Positions 22,129-33,309 of a DNA stretch of 64,000 nucleotides are shown piece after piece (the stretch's first letter is position 1; each line of letters starts with the position of its first letter). The notes under the pieces were generated by a model. The model did not search any database. It was not told the origin of the DNA and worked only from the letters and a program-made list of their open reading frames with translations. This DNA is from Coprinellus micaceus (lineage: Eukaryota; Basidiomycota; Agaricomycetes; Agaricales; Psathyrellaceae). The stretch is taken from NCBI GenBank assembly GCA_951394405.1, contig OX596336.1:2666001-2730000 (forward strand). Reading direction: 5' to 3'. Made by a program: the position numbers and the translations under genes.

Positions 22129-24440
22129 CTACACATCCATCGACTCTTCGGTGTGCCTCTGTGATTGCTGCCACAGCTTGTCTTTGCCCGTGACGCTGAT
22201 GTCCTTGAAGGACCCGGTCTGTTCGAGCTGGACGCAGTCACGAGTACCAAGGACGAGCAGCTCAAAGAAGAACGAGGCTGCAGCGCGACGAGACGCCTGT
22301 AACAGGGGTCAGGACTGTTCCGACTCGGGACTTGAGCGTCAATGCCTACCTTGGTGGCCATAGTCTTGAAGCTCAGCTTCTGCGGCTCACCCTCTTCTGA
22401 GGGTTGCAGTTCCTTGCGAATCAACGCCAGCGCCTTGACGGTGTTCTTGCTGTAACCCTTCTCCTCTACACCCTCTTCCTGAAGTTCGGGCACTTCCTCC
22501 TCCTGCGCGGCCTGGGAGTGTTGGGCAGGGTGGCGAGAGTCAAAGATAGCAATGGGGCAGGTCATGTCAGCGTAGCTAGCATCACCCTCGTTCCACATTC
22601 CCTCAACCCCAGGGGTGGAGAACCGACTGCGTTGGGAAGGCGCCATCGATACGGAGCGGGAGCGCATACCCTCGAGGTTAACGTTTTCCTCGCCTGTGGG
22701 ACCAACATCCAGTTGGTAAGAATCGTCGAATGCAATCGACTGGTCCCCAAACTCAAGATCACCCCCGGCAGGTTCGTCAAGCTTGAATGGAGCGGGGCTC
22801 TGCGCAATGCTCATTTCCCGCCTGCCTAGTTCAACATCATCTTCCTCTTCGTTGAGGCGGATCCGCTTGTTACCGTTTTCAGCCGGCGAGACATGCCGCG
22901 TGCGCTTCGGCGCAACCTCGACAGGTCGCAAGAAGAGGTCAGCGAGTTCCCCGGAGAGACCAGGAGGTGCGGCGCAGAAGAAGCTCTGGTTGTCTTTCGT
23001 CGTCGTGGGTAGAAAGTGGGCGAGGGGGTCTTCGCGGATCTCCATCAGGCGCATGGTGAGTGACGAACGAGGAAGGAAGTGCTGCTCGGTGGTGATGTTG
23101 CTAATGTCTTTGAGAGGGAGGACGTCAGCGAGGCGGTCCCGCCGGCCGGCGCCTTCATGAAGTTCGGTGACGGCGTCGATGATCTGCTTCTTTTCCCGAA
23201 CCTTCTTGGGTTTCACAACCGGTTCCTCGGGCAGGGCCTGTCGTTCGTTGGCGGGAGGAGTGTCAGGGATTTCAGTCAAGGGAGAGGCTATAAAGAAGAA
23301 ATGTAAGAGGCCAACGCCGGCAGCGGCTGATTCGTAGGGACGCACATGCACGAGAAGAAGGCTCCTTGCGCTTCTCCGCCTCGGGCTCTTCAATTGGGTT
23401 TTCAAAGCCGATACCCAGATCGCCGAGGTCCATTCCACCAAAGTCGGGGAAGTCCATGTCCATGGGAGGGAGCAAGGGCTGCTCAGAAGGGTCGCGGCTG
23501 TAGCTGCGAATCGACTGCAAATCGGACTTGGCGCCCTTGAGAGCTATGCCGTTGAGATGCGGCAAGTCGAACGGCTCGTGCACGCTGGCAGCATCTCGAC
23601 CGACGCCGACACTACCATCGACGCTCATCGCGTCGCTGTTCTGGATGGGTTCCGCCCCCCAGTTGATTCCGAGGTCGAGGTCGGCGAAGTCTTGGGACCC
23701 AATGCCATCAGAGGGACCGATATCGAATGGGTCGATGGCACCGAATTGGTCAAAGTTATTGGCGGAGGGGAGGGTAATGTCTTCGATGTGAGCCTGGTGG
23801 TGGCCCTGCTCACGCAACGGCCGCTCCTCAAAGTCCATGTCCCTGGGGCTGGAGTTAGAGAGCGCAAAGGTAGATCACAGGTCGAGGCGCGCACCAGTTG
23901 ACATCTGGAAGCAATAGGTCGAGGTCGATGTTGTTGGCCTGCAGGGTAATGGCGGTCTTGTTGATGTTCAATTGGTCCTCCGTGAGGTCAACAACACCAG
24001 GGCGGAAAGCCTGCGAAAAGAGGGATCAGAAGGTCGTGCGTGGTGCACTTGCGCGATAAGGCGGACCATTTTTATCTTGAGCAGCGCATCGTTGCAGTCA
24101 TCCAAAAGGTACTTTGCTTTCCGGCTGTAAATTCGAACGACACCGAGGAGGAGTTGGCCACTGAGCCGAAGGGCCATGACCTCGATGTCTTGCCCCATGA
24201 TCGCGTCTAAAGTGTGGCACAAAGTCAGCCTCTGGATGGGACAGTTATCATACAGTCGATACGCACCAACAGACTGCTCGATATCCGTCTGTAGGGTCTG
24301 GGATTTGGAGAGTTTCCTCTCCATGTGAGCGGCGAGCCATACTCTTCCCAAGGGCCCTCTGCGGGAGAGAATCGTTTCGGAATAGAACTATGCCGTTTCT
24401 GTAAGATAGCGCAGCACGCGGAGGCACCAAGACTTACCAT
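22129..24440 (-). CDS. rad21: Cohesin kleisin subunit Rad21/Scc1
   Basis: Kleisin that closes the Smc1-Smc3 ring and is cut by separase at anaphase. Exons: 24438-24440 (ATG only), 24267-24387, 24067-24206, 23895-24010, 23346-23842, 22350-23287, 22129-22296; about 660 residues. The N-terminal Rad21/Rec8 domain starts FYSETILSRRGPLGRVWLAA and contains IMALRLSGQLLLGVVRIYSR-type sequence that binds the Smc3 neck. The C-terminal winged helix (ASRRAAASFFFELLVLGTRD) binds the Smc1 head. A match to the separase consensus [SD]xExxR, DVELGR, lies near residue 443. The middle is acidic and disordered, as usual. The single-codon first exon is forced by the conserved MFYSE start: ATG is directly followed by GTAAGT, and TTC begins after TAG at 24388. 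Confidence 0.92.
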
Positions 24441-24597
24441 GTTGGCCTCGCTCGGGGGCTCGGAGTATAATGAGGTTGAAGAGACGCGATGAGTCGCGAA
24501 CAAGGGCACTAATCCCCACAACCCGAACCACGGTCAGGTGACCTCAGCCGATTTACTCCCAGCCAGTGCTTGTCATCGTCTTCTTCCTCCTCCCATC
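24441..24597. promoter_or_regulatory. Divergent promoter Rad21 / unknown gene
   Basis: 157 bp between the two start codons. It contains ACGCGA at 24484-24489, similar to the MCB core ACGCG used by fungal G1/S factors. That use here is a guess from the known cell-cycle control of cohesin genes. Confidence 0.3.
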
Positions 24598-25559
24598 ATG
24601 TTCTCAGTGGCTGTCTACGGAGCGCCAGCGGTCTCTTTATGTGAGTTTCAGCTATATCGGACGACGAAGAGTTGCTGAGCTCGGACCAGGCCGCTGCTGC
24701 TTGGCCTCCGCTCCCGTCCGATGTCCCTTATATCGACACCTGTCCACCCCTGCTAGATCCCCAATACCCTCTCTGCCTTCTTCCCCTGACGCCTCTAGGA
24801 AACGAAGTATCGACACCTCACACGACCTCCGGTATGCCAACATCCAGCACATAACCTCGTACGACCCACAAAACTGGCTCTATCCTTGGGCGATATTCGA
24901 TGCAATGGGTGACTCACCACCACCAGAGTCATACGGCCAACTGCTCCACGTGGGTCTCTCGCAAGGCTGGCTGTGGTAACTTGGTGCTTGCTCTTACGCC
25001 CATACAATATTGTCAGTCTCTCCAATATTCCGGCTCTCAGCATTCTTGGAAAATCCACGAGGCGATGCGGCGTCAGGTTCTGCCCTTGAAAGTCGATGAC
25101 CTGGCCCTCCTGATGGTCCGAGCCGTTCAAAACGACAACCTGGAGCTGGCACTACGACATCTTCACTTCCTGCGGTCAAAAATCAGTAAACTCCGCTGGC
25201 CCCCACCACTGGAGCCGGTCCAAGCTCTGATACAGCTCGCCGCAGCACAGAACCACACGCGTTTGGCTGTCGATATTGCGGAATGGTTCGAACTTTCGGG
25301 TGACACCAAGCTTCCGAAGAACATTTGGGTGTCGTGCTTAGCGTCATCTGCGGCAAACCTCTATGTATGTCTTCCCATATAATCCTATGACATGATGCTG
25401 ATCTGTTGATAGCGAGATGGACTAGAGGCGTCATGGGATCGAGTGCTTTCATTCCCAGATAGCACCATTACAGAGGGACTACGAACAGTTGTTCTCCAGG
25501 TGGCAAAACGGCTCGAAATGGTAGAACTCTTTCAAGAGGCTTCAACCTCCGTACTGTAA
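24598..25559 (+). CDS. Small protein of unknown function, possibly mitochondrial helical-repeat
   Basis: Exons 24598-24640, 24690-24949, 25041-25364 and 25413-25559 give about 257 residues; every junction keeps phase. The N-terminus (MFSVAVYGAPAVSLCRCCLA, then RCPLYRHLSTPAR) is Arg-containing and free of acidic residues, compatible with a mitochondrial presequence. The segment SYDPQNWLYPWAIFDAMGDS is followed by helical pairs such as ALLMVRAVQNDNLELALRHL, AAAQNHTRLAVDIAEWFELS and VAKRLEMVELFQEASTSVL. The spacing of these helices recalls PPR or TPR proteins, but no repeat is clear enough to assign. It is the last ordinary gene before the repeat-rich region. Confidence 0.6.
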
Positions 25560-28378
25560 TCCTTACTGACTACCGCATAACACATGAGAACACCTGGTCC
25601 CATGATTGCATGTCACAGTGGTGGTTCCCTTGATCCCACACAAGGTTGGGGAGGGTTCTGTACTACAGAAACAGCTATTCTGTCTATTGTTTGGACTGCA
25701 GGTTGTGGGAATGTCATTTATCCCCAGATCCTTGGGCCAGTGAAATCTGAGAGTGCTGGGAATTTCTATTTATTTAGTGGGGCTAGTGAGGACCCCCCAT
25801 TATTCCTATGTAGGTCTGATCCCAGTGCAGATGAAAATGACCCCAATTGGACCCCCCAGGTCTGATTTTTGTGTGGACAAAAATGAAAAAAAAAAAAAAA
25901 AAAATTGCATGCAGGTCTGATCCCATGCAGATGAAATCTGAGAGCAAGGAACAGACCTAGGTAACTGTGAAGGTTCTCCCTGACTATTTACCACTCTCAG
26001 TTCTTGCAAAGGTGAACTCTACAAGTGGGTCAAGTCCTTCAAGTAGAGGGTCTGGAAGTGTGATTCTTCAAGCAAGGATAATGATGGCAATGAGGATCTT
26101 GACAGTGAACCCAAGGAGTAGATCTATTGCAGCTCATTTTGTTACCCCTCCCTTCTTCACCATATTTCAAAGTTTCAGCCTTGATACTTGGTCGTTGTGT
26201 GATATAGTACAGTATCTACCTATTCTAATGCACCTAATCTGCTTTGAATGTGATTTTTGGCCCCATACAGACAGATAAGGTATCATCCGCACTGTGGATG
26301 AAAATGGGCCAAAAATAGTATCCCTGATCCCAATACAGATGAAAGCCAGTCTGAAATTGAGGTGTGAAAATGGCTGAAATCAGTGATTTTGGATCAGACA
26401 TAGCTCAGCATAAGGGGGGGTCCTGGCTAATAATTTCTGATAGATTACACAAAAGCATACTTCCTAGCCAGTCATTGTTTCTAGGGTTACCTAGAGGTAT
26501 TGTTGAACGAGATCTTGGTGTCCACCAGGAGGAAAAGTGTCTTCCACACACCCATGTGTCTTGTACCCTGGGCAGTGTGAGGCTGTGAGAGGTTTGTTTA
26601 CATTTTATGACACCCTCATGGGCCTCTATTCCTCTCATCACCCTACTAAAGCCTCCTGAGGGGCTGGCTGGCCGCCACTGTCTGTCCCCTGACAAAATTT
26701 TGCCTGGAAAGCCACTTGAGAGCACAAAAGGGTGCTGTCTCAATGTGAGATGGGACAAAGTGTATGTGTCCCATCGAGAAGCCTCAAAAATCATGGAGTT
26801 TGGTTGAGGGGTGTTGTTACAAACACACTTCCACTTGTCCCAACTTGTGGGCTGTGGACTGATGCTTCACACGGCATGATTTCCTTGGCCGTAAGGCAGG
26901 AAGAATTTGTACTTTCTTTTTCAAAAAGATTTCACCCCGAGAGGGTTTGAACTTGTGTGCTTTCCCTTGCAAAAGAATAGGCACCTTCGGGAATTGAACT
27001 TGCTACCTTCTGAGAGAAGATCACAGAAATAACATTTTTGGCAGGACCTTCTCACAGTCACATGGCCTTAAAGAGGCAAAGACTTGGCACTTTTGCTGCT
27101 GGCTACAAGTACCCAAAGCCTTAAGGCCTTGGAACTTCAGTGTTCAGCCAAAAAGTGATGTCATCACCTGGCTGTCCAACCTGACCTTCAGCCATATGAT
27201 GTCATGTCCTGGAACCTGCCCTAGCCTTTGGACAGTTTTGAGTGTTTGTATCAAACCTTAATCCATTTAGAAATTAGGAAAATAATTTATTTTTAGAAAT
27301 TACGATTGTGACTTGGAGCTGCAAGCCGCCCAGGGGCTATCACAATGAGGACCACCCATCCAGGTCATTTAAACCCCTTTCCAATATCACTCTCTTCCTG
27401 CCTCTCGTCCCTCCTGAGATTCCCCCAATTACAAGCATCATACAACCCAGAACAATGATGTTCAAAAAGAAAGCACGTGAGAACACCAGAGGCCCATGAA
27501 TTGAACATGCCAAAAATGCAGGGGTCTGGGGGGTGCAATTTCTCAGCTGGCCAAAGGCCGCAGCGTCTCAACACAGTGGGGTTTGGGGGGCACTGCTCCT
27601 CAATGTGTCACAGACAACGCCCCACACAGGCCACTGGAGGCAGCTGTCAGCAGATGCAGGGGGTCCAAGGGGGACAAGGTCCCCCTGGCGGGGATGGGGG
27701 CAGAGCCCCAGCCATACCTCTTCCTTTCTTCCCTCTTCTCGTCCCATTCCCCTCATGCCTCTCCTCTCCTCCCCCTGAGATCTTTCATCAGCAACTGGCC
27801 ACGTTCAAAATACCCATATATGGGTTAGAGTTTGACACAAAAGGTGAGCAACTGCCTTTGGAAATTTTGCTGGTGATGATGTCATATGCCTCACTTCAAG
27901 GTTTTGCAATTGTCTCACATCCTAGCAATGTTTCACTTCGAGGTCTTGGTATTGTCTCACCTTGTAGAGATGTTTCACCCTGATGTTTCACTTCAATGTT
28001 TTGATACTATCTGCTTCTTTGATACATATTGCCCTTCCTATTTCCTGTATCTACTCTGGTTTGCTTCTTCACTTCTTGATTTACCTTGATTGTTGTGTAG
28101 GATTCTCCTATCACTTCTTTACCTATTTTGTATTCATTATCATTCTATTTGTCTTCACATCTCCAAGTACCTTCACTACATTGCACTTGTATATATTTCT
28201 GATTGTACCATAGTGTAGCAGTATCCAGAATATCAACCTTGATATCCCCCTCATCATTCCGGGTCATTCTCCTTCACATTCATTAACCATTATTCTCTCT
28301 CTTTCCGTCTCTGAGCGATCTTTGTGTTTGCTCAGCCTCTGTTCTCCAAGCAGGACACCGACTAGTTGTAGGGGCACA
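25560..28378. other. Repeat-like intergenic region without gene
   Basis: AT-richer than the gene-dense part. It has an A tract at 25887-25904 and several scattered copies of a phrase like CTGATCCCA...CAGATGAAA near 25817, 25918 and 26326, which suggests remnants of a decayed repeat. No long open frame, splice chain or terminal repeats are evident. Confidence 0.4.
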
Positions 28379-29249
28379 ATGTCTTATATGTTGAGACCAA
28401 GTCCCACTCCAGCTCACTTCAACCCCCGAGATCCTGTTCATGACAACCTGTCATGGTGGACCCATATGACACTATTGAATGCCATATCTGGCTGGTTTGA
28501 TGCCAGAAATCACCATATTGGGCTTTTAGCCAGCCCACCATCACCACCTGAGTCCCGCCAAGACCTGCGATACGGAGTCTTCCATGCAGGGAACCTGGTA
28601 TAGAAATGTTTGTTCTTTCCTATCTGGGTGGGAGGCCTTTCAGCGGAGTTCCCCACACCCAACTGTCTGCGCAAACGCACAAGGACTGTTCAGTGCGTAT
28701 AACAAGTCAGACTGGGGCTTTTGTCTTCCTGCCTCTGCTCCCCCCCTTCTCCCCTTGCCTACTGTATCTATCTCTTGGACGCCAGCTATTCAAGCCCACT
28801 ACACTCTTATCAATGCTACCCCCACACCAGCCACTGGGGTGGTTGATCAAACCAATGCCTATTTATTGCTAGCTGAGGCGTAAGTTTCCCACTTTCAAGT
28901 GAGGGCAACCATCTCAGTCACCATGGAATGATCCCCTTAAAGGCCTATGATTTTTTTTTTTCCCAATAGGCCTCAAATGTGGTCATCCCATTTGTGTTCC
29001 CCCTTCCACTATTCCACACTTCCCTTTCAAATATCCATTCCAATTCCCCATTGGGAACCAAATCTGTTCCATATTCCACCTTCTATTCCACCATATCCCA
29101 CCTTCCATTCCACTTTTCTACAGCTTATGTTCCACCCATATCCAGCAATGTGGCAGCTTCTGAATGGGTGCAGCTATGCATATAATGCTTCTGTCATTTT
29201 TCAAGATATCTCTGGAGTGTGGTCTGTTTCCTTAGCTGTTTATTTGTAA
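28379..29249 (+). CDS. Possible three-exon gene of unknown function
   Basis: A model with exons 28379-28597, 28644-28879 and 28970-29249 reads through three frames with consistent phases: a 46-nt intron (CTG|GTATAG ... TTTCAG) and a 90-nt intron (GC|GTAAGT ... CCAATAG after a T tract). It would encode about 244 residues starting MSYMLRPSPTPAHFNPRDPV and containing WWTHMTLLNAISGWFDARNH, FSAYNKSDWGFCLP and INATPTPATGVVDQTNAYLL. A pyrimidine-rich stretch precedes the ATG. I recognise no family. Its place between old repeats and a transposon nest makes a lineage-specific gene, a transposon-borne gene or a remnant equally likely. Confidence 0.35.
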
Positions 29250-29558
29250 TCCAATGCAAATTACATCCCATTTCCAAATCCAGAAACAGTTAAGTGCAGG
29301 AATGTTCACAGTCACCCAAAAATGCCAAACACTGATATTTGTTCCAGTTTATTTGTAACATGCACATATTGTTCAGTTGGGTGGTTGAGACTATATACTC
29401 CTGTTAATCTATGCAAAAGGGTGTTCTGAATCCATTCTGTAGGCTTAAAAATACCTTATATTAACTGGAACATTGCAGGCTGCTTGTTGCAGAATAGGAG
29501 CACATTCTTATATTTTGTGTTTTCAAAGTTGGCAATGGACTAAGAAACAGCATACAGA
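29250..29558. other. Intergenic stretch, nothing recognised
   Basis: AT-rich sequence between the possible gene and the CCAGT-array element; no open frame or repeat noticed. Confidence 0.4.
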
Positions 29559-30739
29559 CTGTACTTTACACTCCCCCATATGTCCTGCAGGGTGTCCAGT
29601 AGACCAGTAGAATCCAGTAGACCAGTAGAATCCAGTAGAATCCAGTGGACATCTAGCAAATCCAGTGGATGTCCAGTCAATGTTCAGTGGAATCCAGTGA
29701 GATCCAGTGGTGTCCAGTTCAGCACTCAAACAGTCCAGTCAATGTCCAGTGGATTCCAGCTTGACTACTGGACATCCAGTGGACTTTGCAAATGGAAAGT
29801 ATTTGCCAATGGTCAACTCCAAGGGTCCACCTCCAATGTGTCCATTGAAATCATGCCACCCTGCTGGGTGGAGGTTTTGATGGAATCGCCTGGCAACAGC
29901 ATTGATGGCTGGGTGGTTGGAGTTCTAAGTATCTCAAATTGTAGATAACACAACCACAAGGAGTATAAAAGCAATCTTCCATTGCATGACCTTTCCTTAA
30001 TTTAGCTTTGTCCCATTCTGTCTTGTTTTTTCTATCTACTAACTTTAGGGTACCCCACTTTTCACACACACAAGACTCGGTTCTACAATTGTGTACTATC
30101 AAGCTTTCCTTGTTGACTTCTGGTGATGCATTGCCACACCATTGCCACCCTCCACTGCACCATTCTTGCTCTCCAAGCGCCAAAGGTTGTTAAGCTGGAC
30201 AACTTTAAGAAATATTGTTGTAGTGATCGTCTGTTGTCTTTCGGTTTTATGTAGCCTGACTTCATTACAGGTGTGAAAATACCAGTATTTATAATGTAGA
30301 CAGAGAATGTCAAGAAATAGGCCAGTCAAATGAATGAAAAGGCCTGCACAGACTGGACATGCAAATACAAGTAAACAAATACAAACATAATATTTTCCAT
30401 ATTTTTCATGATTTTTCCAGAATTAATAACACACAATGGCACTACTTCAATATTTTGCACAGCCACATACCTGATATTGGCTGGAAATCATTGGTCTTCC
30501 ACTGGATGTCCAGTGGGTTTAAGGGGGTGGACATCTACTGGATATGTATCCTGGACTGTCCAGTATCCACTGGACAATCCAGTGAAATTTTGGCTGATAC
30601 AGGACATTGACTGGACGACCACTGGACAATTTGAGCAAATTTGGTAGAGAAAGGCCAGTGAATGTCCAGTAGACGTCCAGAATGTCCACTGGATGTCCAC
30701 TGGATTCCCAAAGGCAAAATGGGGGAGTGTAAAGTACTC
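29559..30739. mobile_element. Non-autonomous TIR element with CCAGT arrays (about 1.18 kb)
   Basis: The two ends are inverted copies of GTACTTTACACTCCCCCAT (29561 on; 30719-30737 reversed). Inside each end, over about 200 bp, lie dense variants of TCCAGTGGATGTCCAGT, on the left at 29590-29785 and on the right mostly in inverse at 30495-30705. There is no coding frame. The TIR matches that of the two 994-bp elements further right, so they likely share a transposase supplied elsewhere. The flanks are not a clean duplication (CATACAGA versus CTATCAGA), and the right flank runs straight into the truncated 3' end of LINE copy 1. Confidence 0.65.
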
Positions 30740-31144
30740 ACTATCAGACATACAAAGAGAGCGCGAGCGTCACTAACTAAGTACTACAGCATTTATGAGA
30801 AGTGAAATTTGACGATTTGGAGACGCCCGGCGCTTGAGGTTTTACCCCCAACCAGCAGACAGACAATGAAAGGCCTTGCGGCTCTAACAGATTGGTATAT
30901 TGAGTCGGCATTCTCACCCAGCCCAGTCCAATCCCAGCCAGTACCAGTCCACCACAAGGTGTTATGGGCCCCGGGGGCACACCTTGCCTGCCCCCGAACG
31001 GTGTCCCTCACGGTAGCTGCGCTTCGGGTACCCCTCATCCGCATCAGTTGCAAGGACTGACACGTCAGGGTACCTACCCAATTCCCTTCACGTGAGACCT
31101 TTAACCAGCCAAGACCAGTCCAAACCAAACGAGGCCGCCTTCTC

Positions 31145-33309
31145 TCAACCATCCCCCTGTGGGGTGTATTCAAACCCAAAGGTGAAGGCCTTTGGGTTAT
31201 CTTCTAAGAACCAAACGAGCTCCCGGACGTAGCGGGGGTCTCGGTCGTACGTTTCCAGCACTCCGCACTGGGTAAAAATATGATGCCTACAGTCATCCAT
31301 CAATAAACGTGACACAATCACAGAACATGACAGGGGCGCGAAATCATACCTCCCTCATCCAGTTCCTCATGAAATTCGATGAAACCTTCTGTATATTATG
31401 GGCATATATCCTGTCTACACAGTGTGGTGCCCCTTTGAAGTGCCTGTGTGAGAAATGAGGGTAAAACTGGGCATCCTCGCTGAATTTCCCAAAATTTGGG
31501 TGATTTTTGAAAATTCCAAGGCTCCTACTTAACTGTGAATCGTATGTATGGCACCAAAGATTGGACAGGTGGGCTTCTCTACACCCCACCTTATAATCCT
31601 ATCAAGATTTTAAGCCAAAGTGCTTCGAGATCATGAAGAAATTGAGCCATTTTGCCCAGGCTGGTATGTCTTAAACCCTTCCCTTGGGCTTCTCCTGATA
31701 AAAATGAGCCTGGGGGGATATTATATGGCTGAGAAGATGCAGCCAAGACCTTTTCAGGTAATCTTAATACCTTCAGTAACAAGAAATATCCAAGGCTGAG
31801 TCTATAGAGCCCCGAAAAATCCCAACAACTTCCATCCGGGACTGTAAATACTGTAATTTTTGAATGCATGGACATGTACTGGCACAACATGGGGTAAATA
31901 TGGCTCATATAGCTTCCAGTATTGTTTCTCTGACCTCCTTACACTATTCCGAGCTCATATTGAGGCAAAGCCCCATTTTGTTGGTCGGTGTTGGGTGAAA
32001 GTAGGGAGGCTGTCACGTTGAGTGATCCGGGCCATAAATGCTCCCGCGCCAGTGGAAGCGCAATTGTAAAACCAGTTTCGGAGCAGCATGTCTGAAATTT
32101 CGGTATCGTATAGAAGATGGACAGCGCAATACATACATAAAATAATCTCGCCAAATGGTGCAGTGGTTGTGGAGAAAAACGGGACACACCATTTGGGTGT
32201 CACGTTTATTGATGGATGACTGTAGTTTGCATCGGACAGCCACACTCACACTCATGTGAGTCTTGGTTACGAATATTGAACCGTTGGCGGTATTCGCCAG
32301 TCGGTGCATGATTGAGAATGGCTCTGCACATGCGTGCACAGAGCGCATTACTCTCATTAACATGTCGGAGCCATACTCCCCCGTTGGAGTATGTCGGACG
32401 GATTGGCTTCCCCTTGGGGTTGCGCAGCACCATGAACTGGTGCCCTAGATAATCTGGGTTGCGTGGCTGAGTAGCCCACGCGTCCAGTGCAGAGTCGGCA
32501 ACATGCTTGCGCACGCTGTCGAGAGAAGTAGCGGGTCTCACCCCCGCAGGAGTGGGAGGGAGGCTCCGCGCGTGCAGATGTGCACAATGTTGAAGACCCC
32601 ACTTCAGCTTGGAAGGGGTCTCAATGAAGTCCACCCGTCTGTCCGCCTTGGCGGCAAACCAGGTGCGGAGGGCCTTACAGGTTGCAAGCGAGTGTGCCTG
32701 GCCCGAATGGATCCCCGGATCAACTGCTCTGGTCGAGTAGTATCGGATGTGCTCCTTAAAGGACAGGAACCGGTTGAAGAAGAATCCCAAGTACCGCCAG
32801 TACTGCTTGGGTTTCAGGGGGGTAGCACCTGTGTAGGGCGCATAGCCAAGATCTAAGGGCATATGGAATTCCGTATGCCCTCTGTCAAAGTGGAAGAGTT
32901 CTGTTTTGTCGTGTTCCAAGACGAGCCCTGCCTCTGTAAACATCTCGAAGAGACACTGATATGCATGGTACAGGTGCACACAGTTTTCCTCGATCTTGTG
33001 AGACTGGACGATGATGGTGCCATCGTCCACGTATGATATCAAGGTAGCAAGTTTCCCCTCTGGCCTCAATCGGAAGAGCTTCATGATTGGAGCTATGACA
33101 AGGGCAGACAGCACGGGTGAGAGGGCAGAGCCCTGACCCACCCCCACATCCGCCCGGAATGGATCCGAAGTAGAGCCATTCCATACATATGATGTATGGT
33201 GCTCCACCAGGTAAGACTCAAAGGTCACCACCATAGGGTGGAAGCCTTGTTTGTGGAGTACCTCAAGTAAGAACTCGTGGTTGATGGACGGAAATGTTGT
33301 ACTAGACAT
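31145..33309 (-). pseudogene. LINE A ORF2 remnant, RT fused to RNase H C-terminus
   Basis: Contains the RT palm with YVDDGT and the RNase H/zinc C-terminal segments (HECECGCPMQT). It lacks the endonuclease, the RT fingers and the catalytic Asp/Glu part of RNase H, and is interrupted at 31290-32222 by an inserted element. It cannot encode a working protein. Confidence 0.85.
31290..32222. mobile_element. Mariner-like MITE with TA duplication (933 bp)
   Basis: Inserted into LINE copy 1 at the dinucleotide TA, which is duplicated at 31288-31289 and 32223-32224; other A copies show the uninterrupted sequence GATGCCTAGTTTGCATC. The ends are perfect inverted repeats beginning CAGTCATCCATCAATAAA and extending to about 26 bp. 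TA duplication and a CAGT start are typical of the Tc1/mariner/pogo superfamily. No transposase frame is present, so it depends on another element. Confidence 0.88.

Noticed and set aside
26405..26794. 129-codon minus frame
   Set aside because: No family features, no good start context, and it lies in a decayed repeat-like region.
29590..29785. CCAGT array as a minisatellite on its own
   Set aside because: The array is matched by an inverted array at 30495-30705 and both are bounded by shared inverted termini, so it is part of a transposable element.
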